DNA from: GWA1-54-12 sp964489845
Lineage (GTDB): Bacteria > Patescibacteriota > Minisyncoccia > UBA6257 > GWB1-50-10
Direction of reading: 5' to 3'
DNA length: 9,182 nucleotides
Assembly (NCBI GenBank): GCA_964489845.1
Contig: CAZAZV010000018.1
Location: 1 to 9,182, forward strand
Both the position numbers and the translations under genes were made by a program. Below are positions 1 through 5,645 of this stretch, piece by piece. Position 1 is the stretch's first letter. The number at the start of each line of letters is the position of its first letter. The notes under the pieces are model-generated. The model had not been told where the DNA came from and did not search any database. It was given only the letters and a program-made list of their open reading frames with translations.

Positions 1-142
1 TTCCCGCTGCAGGAAAGCAGTCCCGAGCGTAGTCGAGAGACGCCGGAAACCGTAGGTGTCTGGAAAATTATCTCGGAGAGATAATTTTGTTCGATTCCCC
101 ATGGGGTGTTTGTGTGAGTATTCCTCGTGGGGGCACAAATAT
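1..142. other. gene-free left edge with four small hairpins
   Basis: I see no convincing coding region here. Four inverted repeats follow one another: CTGC/GCAG (about 7-20); an imperfect hairpin on TCCCGAGCGTAGTCGAGAGA (about 22-41), which resembles the widespread intergenic element of the type TCCTGAGCGAAGTCGAAGGA; AGACGCC/GGTGTCT (about 39-62, with one G-T pair); and AAAATTATCTC/GAGATAATTTT (64-88). TTTGTG/CACAAA (about 109-140) could form a fifth. The string could be the 3' part of a structured RNA or intergenic repeat debris. The left side is cut by the window edge, so this cannot be resolved. Confidence 0.4.
64..88. terminator. perfect A-stem/T-stem hairpin, possible bidirectional terminator
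   Basis: An 11-bp perfect inverted repeat, AAAATTATCTC, loop GGA, GAGATAATTTT, has A residues in the 5' arm and T residues in the 3' arm, so it could act in either direction. No gene ends next to it inside the window. It may belong to a transcript starting left of base 1. Confidence 0.35.
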
Positions 143-177
143 AAAAAAGCCCTCTGACATTTCTGTCTCGGGGCTTT
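143..177 (-). terminator. intrinsic terminator of the ASH-domain lipoprotein gene
   Basis: Read on the minus strand, the hairpin begins 5 bases after the TAA stop at 183. AAAGCCC pairs with GGGCTTT, then comes a small internal loop, then GAC/GTC, followed by a run of six T (AAAAAA at 143-148 on the plus strand). The loop region reads CAGAAATG, which resembles the loops of two other hairpins near the right end of the window. Confidence 0.75.
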
Positions 178-182
178 GTGGG

Positions 183-674
183 TTAGACACCGGTACCCAT
201 GATCTTCAAGGTGAACGTGGTAACGGCGTTCGGTTCGCTGCTTCGTCCGGTAACGATGATGTAGCCGGTGAACGACCCGGTCTCTTTTGGCGCGAAGGTG
301 ACCGTCGCGTTCGAGCTGCCGCCCGGAGCGATCGCTTCCGCGAAACCGGCGCGCGACGAGAAGTATTCGTTGTGCACGTCGAATGGCGATATCACCAAGC
401 GATTCGCAACTGGTTCACCTTGGAGTCGCAGCATGTCGCTCCCCGTGTTCTCGATGGTGAAGGTTTCCTTCTTGACATCTCCCCGCTTCACCTCCGCTAC
501 CGACACGGTACCGAAATCGTATGTGCCGCCTGACTGTAGTTCCGCGCCCTTCACGGTGAACGAAAACGACGGCGGAAATTCCTGGCTCGGAATTTGCGGC
601 TGGAACGGCTGTTCGCATCCCATGAGGAAGGCGACGCCAATCACGACAACCAGTACTCCGGTAATCCATTTCAT
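183..674 (-). CDS. lipoprotein with an ASH/HYDIN-like beta-sandwich domain
   Basis: A predicted lipoprotein of 163 residues. The start is the ATG at 674, because it is preceded by a clear GGAGG about 7 bases upstream and opens a signal peptide with a lipobox (residues 1-20, ending FLMGC; the lipidated Cys would be residue 20). A short Pro/Gln-rich linker (21-36) follows. Residues 37-163 form one Ig-like domain of the ASPM-SPD-2-Hydin type: the motifs YDFGTV (52-57), FTIENTGS (72-79), ITPG-like IAPGGS (115-120), VTFAPKETGSFTG (125-137) and the closing GTG (160-162) are typical. In this fold family such domains mediate adhesion or protein-protein contacts at the cell surface; no catalytic residues are expected. 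The gene is monocistronic between a promoter near 764-792 and a terminator at 143-177, and is divergent from ftsH. The binding partner is unknown. Confidence 0.8.
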   Translation of the reverse strand: MKWITGVLVVVIGVAFLMGCEQPFQPQIPSQEFPPSFSFTVKGAELQSGGTYDFGTVSVAEVKRGDVKKETFTIENTGSDMLRLQGEPVANRLVISPFDVHNEYFSSRAGFAEAIAPGGSSNATVTFAPKETGSFTGYIIVTGRSSEPNAVTTFTLKIMGTGV

Positions 675-763
675 GGACCACCCTCCTTCAGAAAATCTTA
701 CTCGTGTATAGGCAACGCCTACCCGTGGCAATTGCTTTTTATTACAATCTCACGACTATGGAG

Positions 764-792
764 AGCATACCACATTATAATCTTCAAGTCAA
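764..792 (-). promoter_or_regulatory. promoter of the lipoprotein gene
   Basis: On the minus strand, TTGACT (787-792) and TATGCT (764-769) are separated by 17 bases, with TG one base upstream of the -10 (extended -10). The predicted transcription start is near 757, which gives a leader of about 83 bases. That leader contains a small TAGGC/GCCTA hairpin. Confidence 0.55.
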
Positions 793-813
793 GCACACCC
801 TTCCCCCCTTCTC

Positions 814-842
814 TTGCCCCCTCTTTTCACTTCGGTTATTCT
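814..842 (+). promoter_or_regulatory. possible ftsH promoter
   Basis: TTGCCC (814-819) and TATTCT (837-842) are separated by 17 bases, each matching four of six consensus positions. Transcription would start near 849, only about 7 bases before the ftsH ATG, leaving no room for a Shine-Dalgarno site. None is visible, so the message would be nearly leaderless. The assignment is moderate to weak. Confidence 0.35.
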
Positions 843-855
843 GTAGAAGCGTTCC

Positions 856-2697
856 ATGAAGAAACTCTCCAAAAATATTTTCGGCATCATCATCGCGTTT
901 TTCCTCATCACGCTCCTCTTCGCGGGAATCGGCGAACTCGCCGCGCCGAGCGAGAAGCAAATTTCCGTGAGCGAGCTCGCGCAGGACGTCGAGAGCGGCC
1001 AGGTCAAGTCCATCGCCGTTTCCGGTAATTCGGTTGACGTGACGCTGAAAGACGGCACGAAAGCCGTTTCACAAAAAGAATCTGAAACCGGCATCGTCGA
1101 GACACTGAAATCGTACGGCGTCTCGCCCGAAGCGCTCGGTGCCGTCGACATCGCCATCCAAGACGACAATGGCTGGAGATACTGGGCGAGCATTCTCATC
1201 CCGACCGTGCTGCCGCTTGTCATCATCCTCATTTTCTTCTGGGTGATATTCAAAAACGCGCGCGGCGGCATGGACCGGGCGTTCATGTTCGGGAAAGCGA
1301 ATTTGCACCTCTCGAATCCTAAGGAACAAACAAAGACGTCATTCGGAGACGTCGCCGGGCTTGAGGGCTCGAAGGAGGAACTTGAAGAGATCGTCGAGTT
1401 CCTGAGAAATCCAAAGAAATTCCTCGACATCGGCGCGCGCATACCGCGCGGCGTACTCCTCGTCGGAGCACCCGGTACGGGGAAGACGCTCCTCGCCCGT
1501 GCGGTCGCCGGTGAGAGCAAGGTGCCCTTCTTCCATATTTCCGCATCGGAGTTCGTTGAGATGTTCGTCGGCGTCGGCGCGAGCCGCGTACGGGACGTCT
1601 TCGAAACCGCGAAGAAGGCGGCACCGGCGATCATTTTCATTGACGAAATCGACGCTGTCGGACGCCAGCGCGGCTCGGGACTCGGCGGCGGGCACGATGA
1701 GCGCGAGCAGACGCTGAATCAGATACTCGTCGAGATGGACGGTTTCGACCGTGATACAAATGTCATCGTGATGGCTGCTACCAACCGGCCCGATATTCTC
1801 GACCCGGCGCTTCTGCGCCCCGGCAGATTCGACCGGCGCATCGTCTTGGAGATGCCTGATATGATGAATCGACGGGACATCTTGAAAATCCACGCACGCG
1901 GCAAGAAGCTTTCCAAAGACGCTGACTTCGATAAAGTCGCCGTGCGGACGCCCGGCTTCTCCGGCGCCGACCTCGCGAACCTGATGAACGAAGCGGCGAT
2001 TCTCGCGGCACGACGCAATCAGAGCGAGATACAAGAAGTGGATATCCTCGATTCCATCGAAAAGGTGATGCTCGGCCCCGAGCGGAGGAGCCGCGTCGTG
2101 CCCGAGAAAGAAAAAGAAATCACCGCGTACCACGAGGCGGGGCACGCGCTTGTCGCGGCGGGACTGAAAGATGCCGACCCGATACACAAGATTTCCATCG
2201 TGAACCGCGGCTTCGCGGGCGGATACACCATCAAGCTCCCCACCGAAGACCGCCGACTTAAGACGAAGACGCAGTTCCTTGCTGATATCACCGTTGCCTT
2301 GGGCGGCTTCGCGGCGGAAGACCTTGTCTTCCACGACGTGACAACCGGTTCGTCGAACGACTTGAAACAACTTACCGAACTCGCGCACGACCTTGTGACA
2401 AAGTACGGCATGTCGGAAAAACTTGGACCGCGGCAGTTCGGCGACCAAGAAGAGCTCGTCTTCCTCGGCAAAGAATTGTCGGCCGAGAAGAACTACTCCG
2501 AAGCGATTGCGGCGGAAATCGACAAAGAAGTTGATGTTGTCGTCGGCGACGCGCTCAAGCTCGCGAAGAAAATTTTGAAAGAAAACCGACCGGCACTCGA
2601 CGCCATTGCTGAGACGTTGAAGAAACAGGAAACCATCGAACGGGCGGAGTTTGAAAAAATCGTCAAGGAGTTTAAAGTGAAAAAGGCGCGCGTCTAG
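856..2697 (+). CDS. ftsH: ATP-dependent zinc metalloprotease FtsH
   Basis: A membrane-anchored AAA+ protease of 613 residues that extracts and degrades membrane and misfolded proteins as a hexamer. Order of parts: first membrane segment (about 9-27), small extracytoplasmic domain (about 28-110), second membrane segment (about 112-132), AAA+ domain, then peptidase domain. Visible motifs are Walker A GAPGTGKT (204-211), pore loop FVG (237-239), Walker B IIFIDEID (259-266), a second region of homology with the arginine fingers in NRPDILDPALLRPGRFDRR (310-328), zinc site HEAGH (426-430) and the third zinc ligand Asp in TGSSND (Asp502). All key residues are present, so the enzyme should be active. 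The length is slightly short for the family because the C-terminal tail ends soon after the peptidase domain in a Lys-rich segment. The ATG at 856 fits the membrane N-terminus although no ribosome-binding site is visible. The gene appears monocistronic. Confidence 0.97.
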   Translation: MKKLSKNIFGIIIAFFLITLLFAGIGELAAPSEKQISVSELAQDVESGQVKSIAVSGNSVDVTLKDGTKAVSQKESETGIVETLKSYGVSPEALGAVDIAIQDDNGWRYWASILIPTVLPLVIILIFFWVIFKNARGGMDRAFMFGKANLHLSNPKEQTKTSFGDVAGLEGSKEELEEIVEFLRNPKKFLDIGARIPRGVLLVGAPGTGKTLLARAVAGESKVPFFHISASEFVEMFVGVGASRVRDVFETAKKAAPAIIFIDEIDAVGRQRGSGLGGGHDEREQTLNQILVEMDGFDRDTNVIVMAATNRPDILDPALLRPGRFDRRIVLEMPDMMNRRDILKIHARGKKLSKDADFDKVAVRTPGFSGADLANLMNEAAILAARRNQSEIQEVDILDSIEKVMLGPERRSRVVPEKEKEITAYHEAGHALVAAGLKDADPIHKISIVNRGFAGGYTIKLPTEDRRLKTKTQFLADITVALGGFAAEDLVFHDVTTGSSNDLKQLTELAHDLVTKYGMSEKLGPRQFGDQEELVFLGKELSAEKNYSEAIAAEIDKEVDVVVGDALKLAKKILKENRPALDAIAETLKKQETIERAEFEKIVKEFKVKKARV

Positions 2698-2783
2698 GCA
2701 CCTGTGCGCATCAGCTTCAGACGCGGCGTTCGTTCAAAACATAAACCAGCTCGCGCCCGTCCTGGCGGTTCAGACGCGGCACT

Positions 2784-2819
2784 CGGAGAAAATAGAAACT
2801 GCGTTTCCATTTTCCTCCT
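2784..2819 (+). terminator. imperfect hairpin, possible ftsH terminator
   Basis: GGAGAAAATAGAAAC pairs with GTTTCCATTTTCCTCC around the loop TGC, with one bulged base and one A/C mismatch. It has the A-rich 5' arm and T-rich 3' arm of other terminators here, but no clean run of T follows. A sister hairpin (2862-2889) lies just before the tRNA. It is about 90 bases after the ftsH stop, and no other ftsH terminator is visible. Confidence 0.35.
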
Positions 2820-2861
2820 CGTTTGCGCCCGTACGCATCCGCTTCGGGCGCATCGCTCGAT

Positions 2862-2889
2862 GGAAATACAAATAGAATTTGCATTTTCC
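2862..2889 (+). repeat. second copy of the A/T-rich hairpin, upstream of tRNA-Ile
   Basis: GGAAATACAAAT pairs with ATTTGCATTTTCC around AGA, with a bulge and an A/C mismatch at the same places as in the 2784-2819 hairpin. The loop contains TAGAAT (2873-2878), a five-of-six match to a -10 box that would start transcription about 12 bases before the tRNA. No good -35 was found. It may be the tRNA promoter, a processing hairpin, or only a repeat relic. Confidence 0.35.
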
Positions 2890-2897
2890 TCTCGCTC

Positions 2898-2969
2898 GCG
2901 CCCGTAGTTCAGTGGCAGAACGCTGCTCTTATAAAGCAGAAGTCGAAGGTTCGATCCCTTCCGGGCGCA
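2898..2969 (+). tRNA. tRNA-Ile with anticodon UAU
   Basis: A full cloverleaf can be drawn by hand: acceptor GCGCCCG/CGGGCGC (7 bp), D stem GTTC/GAAC with loop AGTGGCA, anticodon stem CTGCT/AGCAG with loop CTTATAA, variable loop AAGTC, T stem GAAGG/CCTTC with loop TTCGATC, and discriminator A (2969). The anticodon at 2930-2932 is TAT, which reads AUA. Most bacteria read AUA with a CAU tRNA modified to lysidine by TilS, so a genomic UAU anticodon is uncommon. CCA is not encoded: the next bases, CTA, are the reversed stop codon of the convergent mutY-like gene, leaving no spacer at all. Confidence 0.93.
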
Positions 2970-3761
2970 CTATGCCGAATACTTTCTCCCCTCTCTCCGA
3001 ATCATCCCCTCTTGCTCCAGCGCTTTCAGAACCGCGTCCAAGCGCCCGTCTTTCAATTCTCGCTCGAGCTCCATTTTCGTGCGCGGCTTCTCCGTAAGGA
3101 GACGGAGCGCTTTCCCGCGAAGTTCGCGGTTCGAGCCACGGAACGCGTTCTGCCTTGTATAGTGCGCGCTTTGCCGTGACGGATTACTCGTTTTTTTCAA
3201 TGCCGCGCCATAGTCGAGGAGTGCGAAATACCACCGACGCGGGTGTTTCGTGTCCATTGTTTTCTCAACCAGCTTCCGCACATCCCGGTCGTGTATATCT
3301 CTCTTGCTTCTGAAAAAGCGATGAATGATCGCGCTCCGCACATTCGTCTCCACGTATATTGACGGTTTGTCATATGCGAAGGCCATAATCCCCGCGGCAG
3401 TCGCGAGACCCACGCCCGGAAGCGTGCGGAGTGCCGCTTCATCCTGCGGTACGATGCCGCCGTGTTGTCTCACGATTACTTCTGCCGCTTCTTTCAGATA
3501 CCGCGCGCGGCGGTTGTACCCAAGTCCCTGCCAGACGGAGAGCACGTCGCGGAGCGGCGCGCTCGCAAGCGTTTTCACATTCGGAAACACTTTCAGAAAT
3601 TCTCCGTATTTCGCCGAGACGCGCGATACCTGTGTCTGTTGGAGCATCACTTCCGACACCAGTATTGCGTACGGGTCCCTTGTCTTCCGCCACGGCAGAT
3701 TGTTCCTGCCGCTTATGCGATAGTTTTCGTACACGGTTTCCCTGAATCGCTTTACCGACAT
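2970..3761 (-). CDS. mutY: MutY-like HhH-GPD DNA glycosylase without the iron-sulphur cluster
   Basis: A protein of 263 residues in the helix-hairpin-helix GPD superfamily; MutY enzymes remove adenine mispaired with 8-oxoguanine. Visible features are LPWR (22-25), SEVMLQQTQV (36-45) with the MutY general acid Glu at residue 37, WQGLGYNRRAR (77-87), and the HhH motif LPGVGLATAAGI (114-125). Where MutY has its catalytic Asp (usually in DGN), this protein has Glu138 in VETNV. There is no cysteine anywhere, so the usual C-terminal 4Fe-4S cluster is absent, and the NUDIX-like 8-oxoguanine recognition domain is replaced by about 50 residues resembling a winged helix (213-263). Substrate specificity is therefore uncertain; it may be a MutY or a more general glycosylase. 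The ATG overlaps the murC stop by 10 bases, implying translational coupling. It ends exactly at the tRNA-Ile 3' end. Confidence 0.85.
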   Translation of the reverse strand: MSVKRFRETVYENYRISGRNNLPWRKTRDPYAILVSEVMLQQTQVSRVSAKYGEFLKVFPNVKTLASAPLRDVLSVWQGLGYNRRARYLKEAAEVIVRQHGGIVPQDEAALRTLPGVGLATAAGIMAFAYDKPSIYVETNVRSAIIHRFFRSKRDIHDRDVRKLVEKTMDTKHPRRWYFALLDYGAALKKTSNPSRQSAHYTRQNAFRGSNRELRGKALRLLTEKPRTKMELERELKDGRLDAVLKALEQEGMIRREGRKYSA

Positions 3762-4972
3762 ACGAGGCGTTCCGCAAGTTTGTATATGTCACCTGCACCA
3801 AGCGTGATGACAAGCGCATCACCTCCTTTTCCTTCAAGCTCCTTTCCCAGTGCATCCAAATCTTCGGCGTATCTCCCGCTCTGGATTTTCTCTGCGAGGA
3901 GCGCGCCCGTTATGGTCGGGTCATTCTCTTCCCGCGCGGCGTAGATGGGCGCAACGTATACCTCGTCCGCATCACTGAAACTTTTCGCGAAGTCGTCGAG
4001 CAGCAGTTTCGTCCTCGAGTAGAGGTGCGGCTGGAAAACGGCAATAATGCGCTTTCTCGGGAACACCTCTCTGAATGCCGCGAGCGTCGCCCGTATCTCC
4101 GTCGGGTGATGCGCATAGTCGTCGTAGACGTCCGCGCCGCCTTTGGTTTTTCCCTTATGTTCCTGCCTGCGCCATGTACCGGTGAAATCCGAGAGGGCGG
4201 CGCGGGCGACATCCGGAGCAATACCCGCCGCGCGTGCGGCTGCGAGGGCTGCCTGCGCATTCTTCCGATTGTGCGCGCCAATGACCTGCAAGGGTGGCGC
4301 GTCTTCTCCCGCATAATCCACTTCGCGGATGACGTGCCCGCCCGGCGGTACTTTTGCCGCGAGTTCATCGAACGCGCTCCGCACGTCTTTGAGGTCGCGG
4401 TAGTAGTCGAGATGTTCTGCCTCGATGTTGGTGACAACGAGGATGAACGGATGGAGATTGAGAAACGCACGCCGATATTCGCACGCCTCTACGATGAGGT
4501 ACGGTCCATCACCTGCTATGAAATTGCTTTTCTCTTCCCGCAACAAACTCCCGAGGACAACGGTCGGCTTGAGTCCCGCCGCTTGAAATATACGGGCTAC
4601 CATCGCGGTTGTTGTTGTTTTCCCATGCGTCCCCGCGATAGCAACCGTTTTGTATCTCTCACTCGCCTCGCCGAGCGCCTGCGGGTACGTCAGCGTGGGG
4701 ATGCCGAGTTCGCGCGCACGGCGCAACTCGGGATTTTCATCGGGAATCGCCGTGCTGTAGATGACTTCGTCGATATCCCGGGTTATGCGCGCCGCGTCGT
4801 GCCCGCGAAACACGCGGATGCCGTCCCGTTCCAATCCTCCCGTCACGGGCGAACTGGCAACGTCCGAGCCGCTCACCACGTTCCCCTCGTGATACAGGAA
4901 CCGCGCGAGCGCCGAGAGTCCGATGCCGCCGATGCCGATGCTGTATATCCGCCGTCCGCTACTTCGCTTCAC
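3752..4972 (-). CDS. murC: UDP-N-acetylmuramate--L-alanine ligase MurC
   Basis: An ATP-dependent cytoplasmic ligase of 406 residues that adds L-alanine to UDP-MurNAc, the first amino-acid step of the peptidoglycan stem peptide. It has a Rossmann-like N-domain with GIGGIG (13-18), the ATP P-loop GTHGKTTTT (114-122), the central-domain EACEYRRAF (162-170), HNRKN (234-238), FTGTWRRQE (263-271), and the C-domain DDYAHHPTEI (284-293) and FQPHLYSRT (313-321), ending near GAGD (392-395). These patterns separate MurC from MurD, MurE and MurF. At 406 residues it is clearly shorter than the usual 450-490, mostly in the C-terminal domain, but no key motif is lost. The start is GTG at 4972, 14 bases inside the end of the dedA-like gene, with only a weak purine-rich stretch ahead. 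It lies between dedA and mutY in one overlapping operon. Confidence 0.95.
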   Translation of the reverse strand: MKRSSGRRIYSIGIGGIGLSALARFLYHEGNVVSGSDVASSPVTGGLERDGIRVFRGHDAARITRDIDEVIYSTAIPDENPELRRARELGIPTLTYPQALGEASERYKTVAIAGTHGKTTTTAMVARIFQAAGLKPTVVLGSLLREEKSNFIAGDGPYLIVEACEYRRAFLNLHPFILVVTNIEAEHLDYYRDLKDVRSAFDELAAKVPPGGHVIREVDYAGEDAPPLQVIGAHNRKNAQAALAAARAAGIAPDVARAALSDFTGTWRRQEHKGKTKGGADVYDDYAHHPTEIRATLAAFREVFPRKRIIAVFQPHLYSRTKLLLDDFAKSFSDADEVYVAPIYAAREENDPTITGALLAEKIQSGRYAEDLDALGKELEGKGGDALVITLGAGDIYKLAERLVCR

Positions 4973-5576
4973 CGTTTCGTTCCCGTTCCCCTTTGAGATT
5001 CCGCACGATCGTTATGACGAGTAGCGCACCGAAAAATGCGAGCATCACCGTCCGTATGTGCGTGAGCTCTCCTGCGACACCATTCCAATGCTTGCCGATG
5101 AATTTCCCGATTGTGGCGTATCCGCCGCTCCAAATAATCGCCGAGAAGATAACGGTCGTGAGGAAAACGCGGGGAGAAATATGCAGCAGTCCCGCTGCGA
5201 CGGAAGTGTAACCGCGTACGTACGGAAGCAATCGCCCCACGAAGATGCCCCACCTTCCCTTCTTCGAAATGCGCTCGCCGAGCTTGTCAATTTGCGCGTG
5301 CGAGATGGGAATCCATTTCGGTTTGTGAAGGAGAAGAAAATCGCCGAAGAAGTGGAACACGAAATACAGCACCGACGTGCCGACAAAATCACCGGCAACG
5401 ACGGTGAGGAACACGAGGGGGAAACTCAAGAGTCCGACAGAAGTCAGGTATCCGGAAAACAGTATGACTAATTCATTGGGAATCGGATTCGGTATGCCGA
5501 TTTCCTGGGAAAAAACGAGGGAGAAAATTGCCAAATATCCGTATTTGGTAATATAGAGCGCCAATTCGTGAGGCAC
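4959..5576 (-). CDS. DedA family membrane protein
   Basis: An integral membrane protein of the DedA/SNARE-associated (VTT) family, about 205 residues from the GTG at 5576. Some family members move lipid carriers such as undecaprenyl phosphate, which would suit its position just upstream of murC, but that role is an inference. Family signs are FSQEIGIPNPIPNE near the N-terminus (the Glu and Pro pattern of the re-entrant loop), then GRLLPYVRGYTSVAAG with its conserved Arg, and several long hydrophobic segments up to a basic C-terminus. The frame stays open to a TTG at 5600, which would add eight residues (213 in total), but that TTG lies inside the terminator hairpin of the upstream gene. A TATACT -10-like box (5583-5588) sits between the two, so I prefer the GTG. 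The 3' end overlaps murC by 14 bases. Confidence 0.9.
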   Translation of the reverse strand: MPHELALYITKYGYLAIFSLVFSQEIGIPNPIPNELVILFSGYLTSVGLLSFPLVFLTVVAGDFVGTSVLYFVFHFFGDFLLLHKPKWIPISHAQIDKLGERISKKGRWGIFVGRLLPYVRGYTSVAAGLLHISPRVFLTTVIFSAIIWSGGYATIGKFIGKHWNGVAGELTHIRTVMLAFFGALLVITIVRNLKGERERNGEAK

Positions 5577-5582
5577 TCCCGC

Positions 5583-5588
5583 AGTATA
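5583..5588 (-). promoter_or_regulatory. -10 box that may start the dedA-murC-mutY operon
   Basis: TATACT on the minus strand would place the transcription start at about 5576, on the preferred GTG start codon itself, which would give a leaderless message. No convincing -35 is present, because the upstream bases form the terminator hairpin of the preceding gene. Weak evidence taken alone. Confidence 0.3.
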
Positions 5589-5593
5589 CCACC

Positions 5594-5626
5594 AAAACAA
5601 AAACTCCAGAAGGAGTTTTTGTTTTT
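5594..5626 (-). terminator. strong intrinsic terminator of the DUF5666-like gene
   Basis: A 14-bp perfect inverted repeat, AAAACAAAAACTCC and GGAGTTTTTGTTTT, with a 4-base loop. It starts about 20 bases after the TAG stop at 5646 and ends in T-rich sequence on the minus strand. The structure is symmetrical enough to work on the plus strand as well, but no plus-strand gene ends here. Confidence 0.8.
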
Positions 5627-5645
5627 GCGCGAACGCGGGATAACG

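Larger units (their letters stand above)
2701..2905 (+). repeat. degenerate three-unit tandem array copying the tRNA-Ile 5' end
   Basis: The stretch between ftsH and the tRNA holds no gene. It divides into three related units of about 60, 72 and 73 bases, each ending in a version of CTCGCTCGCGCCCGT (2749-2760, 2818-2832, 2891-2905); the last of these is the true tRNA start. Shared blocks include GCGCATC.GCTTC (units 1 and 3), TTCAGACGCGGC (units 1 and 2) and CATTTTCCTC (units 2 and 3). Unit 3 begins with GCGCCCG (2825-2831) and CGGGCGC plus A (2845-2852), an exact copy of both halves of the tRNA-Ile acceptor stem around a short loop. This looks like repeated partial duplication of the tRNA promoter and 5' end. 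The repeat is diverged and was aligned by eye. Confidence 0.55.

Noticed and set aside
1..100. tmRNA, RNase P or SRP RNA 3' end at the left edge
   Set aside because: GTTCGATTCCCC at 89-100 looks like a T-arm, but its 5' stem is missing, no acceptor end follows, and no other family signature is visible.
1339..2448. Minus-strand open frame of 369 codons antisense to ftsH
   Set aside because: It lies wholly inside a gene with every FtsH motif intact; its length comes from GC-rich codon structure, and its translation shows no recognisable domain.
4025..4996. Plus-strand open frame of 323 codons antisense to murC
   Set aside because: The opposite strand encodes a complete MurC; the plus-strand translation is Arg/Val-rich without motifs.
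5594..5625. Perfect 14-bp inverted repeat as a transposon end or recombination site
   Set aside because: Its position right after a stop codon, 4-base loop and A/T arms are explained by a terminator; no transposase or partner repeat is present.
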